From NCBI RefSeq assembly GCF_013408335.1, contig NZ_JACBZR010000001.1, positions 4,441,501 to 4,505,500 of the forward strand: a DNA stretch of 64,000 nucleotides, read 5' to 3'. A program made the position numbers and the translations under genes. Every line of letters begins with the position of its first letter. Within the stretch, counting starts at the first letter, position 1. Positions 43,463 to 52,757 of the stretch are shown piece after piece. The notes beneath the pieces are model-generated. The model was not told where the DNA came from. It was given only the letters and a program-made list of their open reading frames with translations, and searched no databases. The DNA comes from Nocardioides panzhihuensis. GTDB lineage: Bacteria; Actinomycetota; Actinomycetes; Propionibacteriales; Nocardioidaceae.

Positions 43463-44725
43463 ATGAGTCTCGAACCCGAGATCAACCACTGGGGCACGAA
43501 CCCCGTTGATGCGATCGATGCAGGGCTCGCTGCCCTTGAGTCCTCCCTCGACAACCTGCTCGCGAGGGACCCGGCCTACTGGCGCACCGCGGAAAAGAAG
43601 AACCGGCTGAAGCACCTGGAGATCATCCAGGCCAAACAGGCCGCACTGAAGCTCCGGATCCTCGCTACTGCCGGTGACATCGCCGAAGAAACCGGCGCCA
43701 AAGATGCCTCGGGGTGGATGCTGACCGAGCTCTTGGTCGACAAGAAGATCGGCCGCGCCGAGGTGAAGTTCGCTGCCGCGGTGAGCAGATACGACCTCGT
43801 CGCCGCCGGCCTCGCTGAGGGTGTCGTGTCCCAGGAGAAGGCCCGGGTGATCACCAAGGCCCTCGAGGCGGTCGAAGCAGACCCGACCGCCAGTCGCGAA
43901 GACCTGGCCTACGCGGAGAAACTGTTGGTCGACTACGCCACCCGGCTGACCGCCGACGACCTCAAGAACATCGGGAAACGGATCCTGGTCGAGGTCGACC
44001 CCGAACGGTTCGAGGCCGCCGAGGCCAAAGCGTTGCAGCGGGAGGAAGAACACGCCCAACGGCGCACGTTCTTCACCTCCCGCGCCAACGGCGACGGGAC
44101 CGTAGACATCCACGCCCGGGTCTCCTACGCGGTCGGCATGAGGCTGCGCACCCTCCTGGACTCCCTGGCCCAGCCCCGGAAGTTGTCGGCTGAGGACCGC
44201 GGCCGCAAAGCACCGTATGACCGGCTGCTGGGCCAGGCCTTCGCTCGGATCGTTGAGACCTACGACGTCGACCAGCTCCCCCGACATGGTGGCCACGCGA
44301 CCACGGTGTTCATCACCATGGACGTCGAGGACCTCCGCAACGACCTCGGCACCGCCGCGTTGGGGTTCGACGGTGACAAGATCACCGCCGCCGAGGCCCG
44401 CCGGATGGCCTGCAACGCCGACCTCATCCCCGTCGTGCTCGGCACAGGTTCCGACATCCTCGACTTCGGTCGCACCACCCGCCTCGCGCCCCCGGTCCAA
44501 CACCGAGCACTCCGGTTACGAGACAAGTGTTGCCAAGCCGAAGACTGTGACGCCCCCGCGGCCTGGACCGAGGCCCATCATCTGAAACCTTGGTCCCAAG
44601 GCGGGCTTACGAATCTGGCCAACATGGTCTTGTTGTGTTCCAGCGATCATCGCCGGATCCACGACCCGAACTACGACTATGAGCGACTCCCGGATGGTCG
44701 GATCCGGTTCGCCCGCCGCGTCTGA
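43463..44725 (+). CDS. DUF222-HNH endonuclease (13E12 repeat family)
   Basis: The 420-residue protein starts at the ATG at 43463 behind GGAGAGGAGGG. Residues about 30-320 are the DUF222 domain, mostly helical. The HNH nuclease ends the protein: CQAEDCDAP, TEAHHLKPWSQGGLT, NMVLLCSSDHRRIHD with its Cys and His metal ligands. The family corresponds to the M. tuberculosis REP13E12 repeats and is present in many copies in actinobacteria, but its function is unproven. The gene is intact. It lies between long inverted repeats, suggesting a self-contained unit. Confidence 0.92.
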   Translation: MSLEPEINHWGTNPVDAIDAGLAALESSLDNLLARDPAYWRTAEKKNRLKHLEIIQAKQAALKLRILATAGDIAEETGAKDASGWMLTELLVDKKIGRAEVKFAAAVSRYDLVAAGLAEGVVSQEKARVITKALEAVEADPTASREDLAYAEKLLVDYATRLTADDLKNIGKRILVEVDPERFEAAEAKALQREEEHAQRRTFFTSRANGDGTVDIHARVSYAVGMRLRTLLDSLAQPRKLSAEDRGRKAPYDRLLGQAFARIVETYDVDQLPRHGGHATTVFITMDVEDLRNDLGTAALGFDGDKITAAEARRMACNADLIPVVLGTGSDILDFGRTTRLAPPVQHRALRLRDKCCQAEDCDAPAAWTEAHHLKPWSQGGLTNLANMVLLCSSDHRRIHDPNYDYERLPDGRIRFARRV

Positions 44726-44898
44726 TCACGTATCCCTGGCTGCCCTGTCCCCGGCGGCTGTCCCGGCCTGTTCCGGCCCGCCGAGCTCGACCTTGTGAAC
44801 GATTCACGAGGTGTCATCGTCTAGTACAGCGCCCCGCAAACCTCCCCTGGCAGAACCGGCTACCCCTGGTCCCCAATCCCGTACCCAACCCGAAATCC

Positions 44899-45078
44899 GC
44901 TGCGCCACACCCCGCCGCCGACCCGATAGCCAGCCAAATTTCTCGCCGGATCACGGTGTCAAGGACCGCGATAGCGGCCGGCGAAGCCGGCGGCCGAAGG
45001 CCGTCATCTCGACAAGCTCGATACATCGCCTTGACTCCGGGATACGGCGAGAACACCATCCAATACGGGTCGGCGGCC
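44899..45078. repeat. Long inverted repeat, right arm, intact (B)
   Basis: Read on the minus strand from 45078, this arm matches A (40297-40412) and then C (41783-41826) without interruption. It is the unbroken counterpart of the left arm. It occupies most of the gene-free stretch 44726-45115. Confidence 0.8.
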
Positions 45079-45115
45079 CCAACCCAACGAAGACGACCAG
45101 CCCCGAGCGCCGAAC

Positions 45116-45763
45116 CTAGTCGCCGTCCAGCCCCTGCTCGATTGCGTAGCGCGTGAGCTCGACGCGATTGTGCATCTGGAGCTTGCGCAGGATGTTCTGT
45201 ACGTGGTTCTGGACCGTGCGGTGGGACAGAACCAGGCGGTCGGCGATCTGGCGGTAGCTCAGGCCCTTGGCGACTAGCTTGAGGATCTCGGTCTCGCGGT
45301 CGGTGAGCGTGGGCTTGTCTCCGCGTACCTCGGTGGCGGCGCTGTGCTGGAACTCGCCCAGGACCAGGCCGGCCAGGCCGGGGGTGAAGACCGGGTCGCC
45401 GGCGGCGACGCGGCGTACGGCTTCCAGGAGCTCGTCGCGGGAGGCCGACTTGATCAGGTAGCCGGTGGCTCCGGCCTTGACTGCTGCGAGGACGTCGTTC
45501 TGCTCGCCGGAGGCGGAGAGGATGAGGACCTTGGTCGTCGGGTGCAGAGAGATGATCTCGGTGGTGACCTGGACACCGTCGGGCTCGGGGATGTGCAGGT
45601 CGAGCACCACGACCTCGGGCCGCGTCGCGGCGAACCTGGTGATCGCTTCCCGGCCGGTGCTGGCGGTGGCGACGACTTCGAAGCCCGCGGCAGCGAGGTC
45701 GCGCTCGACCGCGTCGCGCCACATCGGATGGTCGTCGACGACCATCAACCTGACCGCGGTCAC
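45116..45763 (-). CDS. Response regulator, NarL/LuxR type
   Basis: The 215-residue protein starts at a GTG overlapping the kinase stop (GTGA). The receiver has the acidic pair in LMVVDDHP, the phospho-acceptor Asp55 in VVVLDLHIPEPDG and Lys in GYLIKSAS. The LuxR HTH covers about residues 148-192 (LTDRETEILKLVAKGLSYRQ, then LSHRTVQNHVQNILRKL). It pairs with the kinase directly upstream. The receiver-HTH order and MacS-like partner resemble the MadRS/MacRS systems of actinobacteria. Confidence 0.93.
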   Translation of the reverse strand: MTAVRLMVVDDHPMWRDAVERDLAAAGFEVVATASTGREAITRFAATRPEVVVLDLHIPEPDGVQVTTEIISLHPTTKVLILSASGEQNDVLAAVKAGATGYLIKSASRDELLEAVRRVAAGDPVFTPGLAGLVLGEFQHSAATEVRGDKPTLTDRETEILKLVAKGLSYRQIADRLVLSHRTVQNHVQNILRKLQMHNRVELTRYAIEQGLDGD

Positions 45764-46905
45764 CGGTGGTCGAGCCTGTCGAGACCCATGCGAGGAACGA
45801 CCATTTCCCATTCCGTCCCAGTCCTTCCTGTGATGAGTTCGGCCGTGCCCCCGAGATCGAGGATCCGGCCCCGGATCGAGCCGGCGATGCCCAGCCTGCC
45901 GTCCTTCTCGGCCGTGGCGACGCGACCATCGGGGATACCCGGGCCCTCGTCGCGCACCGAGATCTCGACATGGTCGGGGAACGCCTGCAGGAGCACCCAG
46001 GCGCGAGCGTCCTCACCGACATGGCGGCGTACGTTGTCCAGCGCTGCGCGGGTCGCCGCGACGATCTCCTCGGCGGGGTGTGCGGGCATCTCGACGGCGG
46101 TCGCGGGTCCGGAGACGGTCACGGTGCCGGTCTCCACCTGGGCCAGCGCCGCAGCCAGGTCGACCATCCCGGCGGCCGGGCCACGGCCGGGCTGCTCGCC
46201 ACGGATCAACGCTCTCAGCTCACGCTCCTGCTCCCCCGCCAGCCTGCCCAGCTCGGCACCGTCGCCACCGAGGTCGCCGCCGCGGCGCTGGACGAGAGCA
46301 AGCACCTGGAGCACGCCGTCGTGGACCGCCCGGGCGAGCCGCGCTCGCTCCTCGGCCCGTGCCGCCGCACGTTCGGCCTCGTCCCGCTCGAGCGCCATCC
46401 GCTGCACCGACTCGCACATGTAGCCGACCACCGGGCCGCCGATGACCAGCAGGAACGCGTTGCCGTAGATCGACTGGTCGATCTCCTGACGCAGTCCGAG
46501 GTCGACCGCGGCCAGCGCCACACCGGCCAGCAGACCGCCGATCCAGCGATAGTGGATCGCACACGCGAGCAGCGCGCCGCTCACCCAGAAGCCCGGCACG
46601 CTCGCCTGGAACCCCGAGCCCTTCACCAGCGGCGTCACGAGCAGGAGCCCGAGCGAGATCACCAGGTCGGCGCCGACGAGCGCCGCGGTGCGCCGGGTGG
46701 GTGCCGCGTACGCCCAGACGGCGAAGGCCGTCCAGCTCACCATGACGAGCGCGCAGACCAGCGCCGCCGACGGCGGATCGAAGTTGCCTGCACGGTAGGC
46801 GGTCAGGCCGATGGCATTGACGAGAACGACCACGCGCAGCACCGCGAGAGCCCGGAAGAGCCGGTTCTCGACCTCGATCGCCGCCGGCGACGTCCACGCA
46901 CTCAC
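45760..46905 (-). CDS. Sensor histidine kinase, HisKA_3 type
   Basis: The 381-residue protein has five or six membrane spans in residues 20-165. The dimerisation helix follows, with phospho-accepting His195 in RARLARAVHDGVLQVL. The HATPase end has the N-box in ALDNVRRHVG and a DEGPGIPDG glycine loop. It is coupled by GTGA to its response regulator. The last residues (GLDRLDHR) are encoded by a copy of a dispersed repeat motif. Confidence 0.9.
   Translation of the reverse strand: MSAWTSPAAIEVENRLFRALAVLRVVVLVNAIGLTAYRAGNFDPPSAALVCALVMVSWTAFAVWAYAAPTRRTAALVGADLVISLGLLLVTPLVKGSGFQASVPGFWVSGALLACAIHYRWIGGLLAGVALAAVDLGLRQEIDQSIYGNAFLLVIGGPVVGYMCESVQRMALERDEAERAAARAEERARLARAVHDGVLQVLALVQRRGGDLGGDGAELGRLAGEQERELRALIRGEQPGRGPAAGMVDLAAALAQVETGTVTVSGPATAVEMPAHPAEEIVAATRAALDNVRRHVGEDARAWVLLQAFPDHVEISVRDEGPGIPDGRVATAEKDGRLGIAGSIRGRILDLGGTAELITGRTGTEWEMVVPRMGLDRLDHR
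45765..45787. repeat. Dispersed repeat motif inside the 3' end of the kinase gene
   Basis: GGTGGTCGAGCCTGTCGAGA followed by CCC resembles the ends of the repeat at 54905-55021 (TGGTCGAG and TGTCGAGACC), with the middle missing. It encodes the last few residues of the kinase next to the coupled start of the regulator. Confidence 0.6.
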
Positions 46906-47038
46906 AGTCGGAAGTGTCGCACTACACGATGCGGCGTACGTCTTGGATATGAGTATCCGTGCGGATGCCGGCGGTGCCGCGCGAGATCCAGAATCGGGTC
47001 ATGGATCGAGGCGAGCTGATGCCACAGGCAAGCTGTTG

Positions 47039-47111
47039 TACCCCCTACCGGATTCGAACCGGCGCTACCGCCGTGAAAGGGCGGGGTCCTGGGCCGCTAG
47101 ACGAAGGGGGC
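47039..47111 (-). tRNA. tRNA-Glu (anticodon UUC)
   Basis: A 73-base cloverleaf on the minus strand has acceptor GCCCCCT/AGGGGGT, D-arm GTCTAGCGGCCCAGGAC, anticodon loop CTTTCAC, T-arm CCGGTTCGAATCCGG and discriminator A. Confidence 0.96.
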
Positions 47112-47225
47112 CTGCCGGGACATCCTAGAGGTCTGCGTCCTGGGCCGCCAAAGCGAGGGCGTACGTGTGTGCACGGACCCCGATTCGGAACGCCGCGGGC
47201 ATTTCCGGTAATGTTTCACCTCGCT

Positions 47226-47300
47226 TGGGCAGGTAGCTCAGTTGGTACGAGCGATCGCCTGAAAAGTGATAGGTCGGCGGTTCGACCCCGCCCCTGCCCA
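47226..47300 (+). tRNA. tRNA-Phe (anticodon GAA)
   Basis: The acceptor is GGGCAGG/CCTGCCC, the D-arm is AGCTCAGTTGGTACGAGC, the anticodon loop is CTGAAAA and the T-arm is GCGGTTCGACCCCGC. The discriminator is A. It is divergent from tRNA-Glu. Confidence 0.94.
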
Positions 47301-47422
47301 CAAGCAACGACCGGCTTCGACCCACAGCGATGGGTCGGAGCCGGTTGTCATTTCGGGACTCGGCTCGGACCCTCTGCGTTTCCCGCACACGCATCGGCGG
47401 AACTACGCAAGGATGGTGGGCT

Positions 47423-50400
47423 GTGAAGTACGCCGATCCTGGTCGCTGCCCCGACTGCCGGGAGGCTCTCGAGCCCGGCACCAGCCCCTGCCTGAACTGT
47501 GGGCTGCCCTTGGAGAACGCAGTAGCCCAAGAGCTCTACGGGACCCTGCTGCGAGCCGACGTACTCATGACCCGGTTGCGCTCGATCCGGGACGAGGCCA
47601 GCCGAGCCGCGCGGCCGACCCCGCCGCCGGCTGCCGCGCCACCTGCCGCTCCGCCCGCGGCGCCCCCGCTGATCCAGCCCGAACCGGTCGCCGAGCCTGT
47701 CGCCGCGACGGCGGCCACACCGGCAGCAGCGACAGCCGTCGCCGGACCGGCGCCCTTCCCCGGCTCCCCGGTCGCGGCCGCCCGGCGCGCTCCGATCACC
47801 GTGCCGCTGATCCTGGTCGGCGTCGGCGTTCTCTTCCTGCTGGTCGCGGGGGTCATCTTCCTCGCGGTCGCCTGGGCCGCGATGGGTGTCGGTGGCCGCA
47901 CGACGATGCTGCTCGTCTTCACCGCCCTCTTCACGATCGGTGGCGCGGTGCTGATGCATCTCGAGCTGCGTGCCGGCACCGAAGGCGTCTGGACTCTCGC
48001 GCTGGGACTGCTCGCCCTGGACATAGCCGGGATGAAGTACGCCGGTTGGCTCAGTGGAGCCGACTGGGACCGTGGCTTCCTGGTGATCGTCGGCGTCGCC
48101 GTCTTCATAGCCGGCACCGCGATGTCCCTGATCGGCGAGCGCAGCGAGAAGCTCACCGCAGTGATCGGGCCACAGGTGGCGGCCGCCGCCGGCGTACTCA
48201 CCGCGCTGATCGGTCTCGAGCTCATCTCCGACCTCATCTGGTTCCCGCTGATCGCCGCGGTGATCGCTCTCGTCGTGGTGATCGCGGCGAGCAAGGCCGA
48301 GCTGCAGGCACTGACCCTCGGCTCGATGGTCGTGCTCGCGGGCTTCTGGCTGATGCTGCTCGTCCGCGGCCTGGCCGACCCCGCGCTGACCGGCTCCGAG
48401 CTCCTGACCGGCGGCACCCTGCCCCTGCTGCTCGGCGCGGCCGCGGTGCTGGCAATCGTGGCGCTGCTGTTCCCGCTGCCCAAGGACGCCAAGGTCGCCA
48501 TGGTCGGGGTCTCGCTGCTGATCGCGGCCTACACCTTCACCCAGCCGGCTCTCGATGACGGTCCGGTCACCTTGACCGTCGTGGCCGTGGTGGTCACCTT
48601 GGTCGCCGCCGGCGCGCTGTTGGCACTCCCCCGACCCTGGCGGTGGGCCGCTACCGCGTTGACGCCGTACGCCGTCGCCCTTGGCATCACGGTCCTCGTC
48701 CTGACCGTCTCGGCCGCCATCCGGCTCGCGGCCGTGCCGTGGACCGAGTCGGCGTTCTCCGCGGTCACCGGCCCGGATCCGTTGCTGCCGGGCTGGCTGA
48801 CACTGCCGGCGCTGCTCGCGATCCTCGCCCTCGGCACCGCCTGGTTCTACCAGTCCAACCGGCCGGCTTTCCGCACCTACCGACCCACGGTCCGCTGGAT
48901 CATCTTCTCCGGCGGTCTCTCCGGGTTCGCCGTCACGGCCGCCTGCTACGCCGCCCCGCTGCTGGTCCCGGCGCTGCTGCTGCTCGGCGTCGCCGTCGCG
49001 CTGGCCTGGTGGGCGCAGCGGCGCCCGCGGCTCATCGCCGCCGGCATCTTCGGCCTGGTCGCCCTCGCCGCAGCGCTGCCCAGCGACCTGCTCACCGTGG
49101 TCGTCGCGCTCGCGCTCGCGGGGGTGGCTGCGTACGCCGTTCGGGGTCTGGCCGGAGCCGACCGCGAGGTCACCGCCAGCTACTCGGTGGTGACGCTCAG
49201 CCTCGGCCTGTGGTCGCTCGCGCCGCTGGTCGACGTGGAGCGGCAGTGGGCCGCGTGTGCGATCGTCACCGTCCTCGGGCTGATCACGCTCTTCCGTTTC
49301 CGAGCCTCCGGCTGGTGGGCAGCCGCGGCCAGCGCCGCGATCTCGATCGGGATCGGCTCGGTCGACGTCACCTGGGCGGCGGTCCTGCTGACCATCGCCA
49401 CCATCCTCGCTGCGGCCATCGGCCTGCACCATCGCCAGCCTCCCGCGCTGGCGGTGGCGGGCACCGTCGGGATCGGCGCGGCCACGGCCGCGGTCCTCTC
49501 GAGCGACGTGCTCGCCCTGGCCGTGACCATCATCCTCACCGCGCTCGCCGTCACCGTCGACCGCGTCCAGTCCGGCCAGACCAAGGAGGTCGCAACCGCC
49601 TACTGGATCCTCGCCCTGACCGCCGCCGTCTGGCAGGCGGCCCGGATGGCCGACGTCGACCGTCCCTACACCGCGGTGGTGGTCGTCGTCACGATGGGCG
49701 CCATCGTGCTGGTGCGCCGCAGTCCCTCCACCGAGGCGGCGGCCGCCACCGGCGCGGCCGTGTCGATCGTCCTGGGCGCCTTCGCCGAAGGCGGGTCGCT
49801 GGACACCGACTGGCTGGCGATCCTGCTGCTCATCGCCGGCGTCATGTGCATCGCGACGATCCTGCGCCACGAGCCGGAGCAGTCCGGAGCGCGGCTCGTG
49901 ATCGCCGGCCTGCTCGGCCTGGGATCTCTGGGCGCCGCGTTCGGCAACGACCTGCTGGCGCTGGTGGTGGCTGGGGTGCTCACCGCCGCCGCGATCGCCG
50001 TCGACCGGCTCACCCGGGAGCAGCAGACCAAGGCCGTCACTGCTCCCTACTGGATCATCACGCTGACGGCGTTCTGCTGGATGTTCGCCAACGTCAGCGA
50101 CATCGCGGCGCCGCACGCCGCGGCCGGGATCATCGTCGTCCTGACCGTCGTCACCGTCTTCCGGCTGCTGCCCTCCGCCGAGATCACCGCCGCGGTGGCT
50201 GCCGCGGTCACGATCTTCTTCGGCACGGTCAGCCTCGGTCCCACGATCGTCCTGACTCCGGACGGCCCGACCGCGGTCGGATCGAGCGGGGTCGACCTTC
50301 CCTGGCTGAGCATCCTGCTGACGCTGGCCGGCGCCGCCGTCTCCACGCACGCGATCGCTCACCACGAGCGTCGCCGGCTGGGTTGGGCCGGCGCCACGCT

Positions 50401-50866
50401 GATGACCATCGCCCTGTGGATCCGGTTGGGCGACACCTCGGTCACGACCTGGGAGCACTACACCCTGCCGCCGGCGATCGCGCTGGTCGCCTACGGCGTG
50501 ATCAAGCTCCGCCTCGACAGGGAGGTTGCCTCGCTGCCGATGCTCGGCCCCGGCGTCTTCCTCGCCCTCGTCCCGTCCATCCCCGCAGCGCTCCAGGACC
50601 CGATCTCGATGCGGAGCGTCGTGCTCGGCATCGCCTGTCTCGCCTTCATCATCGGCGGCGCCTGGCTGCGCTGGGCCGCGCCGCTGGTCGGTGGCGCCCT
50701 AGTCGCCTCGGTCCTGGCTCTCGCGCAGATGCCGTCGGCGGCGATGCTGCAGCAGTGGTGGGCGCTCGGCGCGGCCGGCCTCCTGCTGCTCTTCCTTGGC
50801 ATCACCTGGGAGGCGCGCCTCCATGACCTGCGACGGGCCACCGCCTACGTCCGGGGGCTGCGTTAG
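47423..50866 (+). CDS. Very large polytopic membrane protein with N-terminal zinc ribbon
   Basis: The 1147-residue protein starts at the GTG at 47423. Residues 8-28 form a zinc ribbon of two Cys pairs (CPDC and CLNC). A Pro/Ala-rich linker follows at about 60-125. The rest holds some 30 or more hydrophobic segments with short, acidic or basic loops. Several segments near 500-1000 resemble each other, with repeated TAxYWIxxLTA-type and VDRxxxAxxxVVxV patterns. That suggests internal duplication. Homologues in actinobacteria are annotated only as SCO-type membrane proteins. Function unknown. Confidence 0.85.
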   Translation: MKYADPGRCPDCREALEPGTSPCLNCGLPLENAVAQELYGTLLRADVLMTRLRSIRDEASRAARPTPPPAAAPPAAPPAAPPLIQPEPVAEPVAATAATPAAATAVAGPAPFPGSPVAAARRAPITVPLILVGVGVLFLLVAGVIFLAVAWAAMGVGGRTTMLLVFTALFTIGGAVLMHLELRAGTEGVWTLALGLLALDIAGMKYAGWLSGADWDRGFLVIVGVAVFIAGTAMSLIGERSEKLTAVIGPQVAAAAGVLTALIGLELISDLIWFPLIAAVIALVVVIAASKAELQALTLGSMVVLAGFWLMLLVRGLADPALTGSELLTGGTLPLLLGAAAVLAIVALLFPLPKDAKVAMVGVSLLIAAYTFTQPALDDGPVTLTVVAVVVTLVAAGALLALPRPWRWAATALTPYAVALGITVLVLTVSAAIRLAAVPWTESAFSAVTGPDPLLPGWLTLPALLAILALGTAWFYQSNRPAFRTYRPTVRWIIFSGGLSGFAVTAACYAAPLLVPALLLLGVAVALAWWAQRRPRLIAAGIFGLVALAAALPSDLLTVVVALALAGVAAYAVRGLAGADREVTASYSVVTLSLGLWSLAPLVDVERQWAACAIVTVLGLITLFRFRASGWWAAAASAAISIGIGSVDVTWAAVLLTIATILAAAIGLHHRQPPALAVAGTVGIGAATAAVLSSDVLALAVTIILTALAVTVDRVQSGQTKEVATAYWILALTAAVWQAARMADVDRPYTAVVVVVTMGAIVLVRRSPSTEAAAATGAAVSIVLGAFAEGGSLDTDWLAILLLIAGVMCIATILRHEPEQSGARLVIAGLLGLGSLGAAFGNDLLALVVAGVLTAAAIAVDRLTREQQTKAVTAPYWIITLTAFCWMFANVSDIAAPHAAAGIIVVLTVVTVFRLLPSAEITAAVAAAVTIFFGTVSLGPTIVLTPDGPTAVGSSGVDLPWLSILLTLAGAAVSTHAIAHHERRRLGWAGATLMTIALWIRLGDTSVTTWEHYTLPPAIALVAYGVIKLRLDREVASLPMLGPGVFLALVPSIPAALQDPISMRSVVLGIACLAFIIGGAWLRWAAPLVGGALVASVLALAQMPSAAMLQQWWALGAAGLLLLFLGITWEARLHDLRRATAYVRGLR

Positions 50867-50899
50867 CTCCGGAGCGGAACGCACGGAAGACTGGAGCCG

Positions 50900-52204
50900 A
50901 TGTTCCCAGAGTTCGAAGTCGTACGTCGCCAGCGCCCCGTCACGATCGCGGTCGAGTCCACCAGCTCGTCCCGGCCCGCGGCCAACGCCGCGATCGAGGT
51001 CGCTTGTGACGGCCCGGTCTCGCTGAGCTTCACCTCGGGCGGGGACGTGCTCACCGGGAGGTACGACGGGCGGCGGGTGTGGCTGGCGGTGACCACGGGG
51101 TCGCGGCGTACGACTCACGCGAGCCGGCGCCACGCCAGGGTCCGCCGCGGCGTCAGCCGATTCGCGCTGACGTTGACCGGGACCATGCTGACCGCGCTGA
51201 CCCAGGAGACGGACAGCGCATGGGTCGCGCGAGCACGGGTCGACCTCTCCGAGCTCGGGATCGAGCCGCGTGACGAGGCCTGGCTCGCCGACCTGACCGC
51301 GGACCACGAGGGCGCGGCGCGGGACGTGCGCGTCGGCGCCTTCGGACAGCTCGGCCTGCGCGACATCCGGGCGGTGACGTACGCCGACGGCTCACCGTTC
51401 CGTGACGACGACGGCACCGTGCTGCTCACCGCCACCAGCGCCGGACCGGGCTTCTTCCCCACCGCGCACACCTCGGTGTGGGCGCTGGACCCGACGACGT
51501 ACGAGCTCGTCCATCGGGGCGCGCTCTACTTCCGCCGGGACGGGTTGGTCTACGGCGACCACGCCACCCACCTCATGCGCGACGGCGACGAGTGGGTCGT
51601 CACGACGAGCACGTGGGCCGGTTTCAAGGCGCCCGACGAGAAAGACCCAGGCAAGCCGTGGAGTCCGGTCGGAGTCACGATCGCCCGCTCACGGGAGGAC
51701 GTGACTCGAGGCGAGCACGTCCTCGACGCGACCCCGCTCGCTCTGCCGACGGACGGCCTGACGTCGGTCGGCGTCTGGGACCCGCACCTGGTGCGCCGCG
51801 ACGGCGAATGGCTGGTCGGCTACGTCAGCGCCGAGAAGTACTTCGCCTTCCATCCGGTCCTCGCGAGCGGGCCGAGCCTGGACGCGCTCAGCCTGCGGGC
51901 AGCGCGAACCGACCGGACAGCCACCGAGGGCACCACGCTTGTCCCGCTGGGCGGCACAGTCGTGGTCGGCGCCAGCGACGGACGCGACAACCCGCGTCGC
52001 GTCCGTGCTCGCTACCCGATCTTCGACCTGGACCTCAACGAGGTCGCAGAGCTCCGTTCGGCGTACGTCTCGAACCTGCCGTGGCCCACTCTGATCCCGG
52101 TCGGGGACGAGTGGTTGCACGTCGCCTTCGACGGCACGCCTTACGGCGGGCTGCTACCCGGCTACGGCACTCACGGGGAGGTCCTGATCAGCCGATCGGT
52201 CTGA
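50900..52204 (+). CDS. Predicted five-bladed beta-propeller protein, GH43/GH32-like
   Basis: The 434-residue protein has strand-rich blocks resembling glycoside hydrolase clan F/J propellers: DIRAVTYADGSPFRDDDGTV, GVWDPHLVRRDGEWLVGYVS and WPTLIPVGDEWLHVAFDG. A beta-sandwich-like N-terminal third precedes them. No signal peptide is evident. Whether it binds or cuts a glycan is unknown; the catalytic acids cannot be assigned by eye. It follows the large membrane protein gene by 33 bases and may be co-transcribed. Confidence 0.65.
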   Translation: MFPEFEVVRRQRPVTIAVESTSSSRPAANAAIEVACDGPVSLSFTSGGDVLTGRYDGRRVWLAVTTGSRRTTHASRRHARVRRGVSRFALTLTGTMLTALTQETDSAWVARARVDLSELGIEPRDEAWLADLTADHEGAARDVRVGAFGQLGLRDIRAVTYADGSPFRDDDGTVLLTATSAGPGFFPTAHTSVWALDPTTYELVHRGALYFRRDGLVYGDHATHLMRDGDEWVVTTSTWAGFKAPDEKDPGKPWSPVGVTIARSREDVTRGEHVLDATPLALPTDGLTSVGVWDPHLVRRDGEWLVGYVSAEKYFAFHPVLASGPSLDALSLRAARTDRTATEGTTLVPLGGTVVVGASDGRDNPRRVRARYPIFDLDLNEVAELRSAYVSNLPWPTLIPVGDEWLHVAFDGTPYGGLLPGYGTHGEVLISRSV

Positions 52205-52242
52205 GGGGATGCCGACCGCAGCGTTGCCGCTGTGACCGACCG

Positions 52243-52279
52243 CCCCTTAAGCGCGTCTCTGAGAGACACGGCCTAAGGG
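52243..52279. terminator. Bidirectional hairpin overlapping the DUF3073 stop codon
   Basis: Outer arms CCCTTA and TAAGGG and inner arms GTCTC and GAGAC form a stem between convergent genes. One arm includes the DUF3073 stop. Confidence 0.65.
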
Positions 52280-52464
52280 CGCGAGGGCCCCGCGTCGTAG
52301 TCCGACCAGTCGTCGTAGTCGTCCGGTATCGGATCGGCCTTCTGACTGGTGTCTTCATCACCATGAAGTTCGCGCGCAAGGGCCCCGAAGTCCGTCTCAT
52401 AGGTCCGGTACTTCAGGTCGCGTGCGACCTTCGTCTGCTTGGCTTTCGCTCGGCCGCGCCCCAT
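52273..52464 (-). CDS. DUF3073 family small basic protein
   Basis: The 63-residue protein starts MGRGRAKAKQTKVARDLKYR and continues to ETDFGALARELHG, the family signature. A long acidic tail ends it. The family is specific to actinobacteria and usually encoded near purM and purF; here phoX lies between. Function unknown. The ATG at 52464 is the conserved start. Confidence 0.93.
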   Translation of the reverse strand: MGRGRAKAKQTKVARDLKYRTYETDFGALARELHGDEDTSQKADPIPDDYDDWSDYDAGPSRP

Positions 52465-52757
52465 AGGGTCCAGCCCCCTCGTCGCACTTGGCCGGGATAG
52501 TCCCGGGCTGTTCACAGGTTTCTCGTAAGAGCAACGCTACCGGTTAATGCCAAGAATCCGCACGCCGGGGTGTCGAAAATGCGTTCGCTAGGAGCGAATG
52601 TTACTGAGGTCACATGATTCCCCGCCTGATGACCGGCCTGACGACTCGTCATTCCCCGTTCACCTCGCCGACAGACTGAGGGGCCGGCCGGTTGTCTCAC
52701 CGCGCATAGCCTCCCTTCCGATTCTTGGGATACTGACAACGCGTCTTGAACGGAAAT

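Noticed and set aside
47348..50458. Very long open frame opposite the large membrane protein gene (1036 codons)
   Set aside because: Its product is a charged, His/Gly/Asp-rich sequence typical of the antisense of Ala/Val/Leu-rich membrane genes in high-GC DNA. The plus-strand frame has a zinc ribbon and clear membrane segments.
52640..52680. Complete PHO box before phoX
   Set aside because: One GTTCACC is present, but the expected second unit 11 bases away is missing on both sides.
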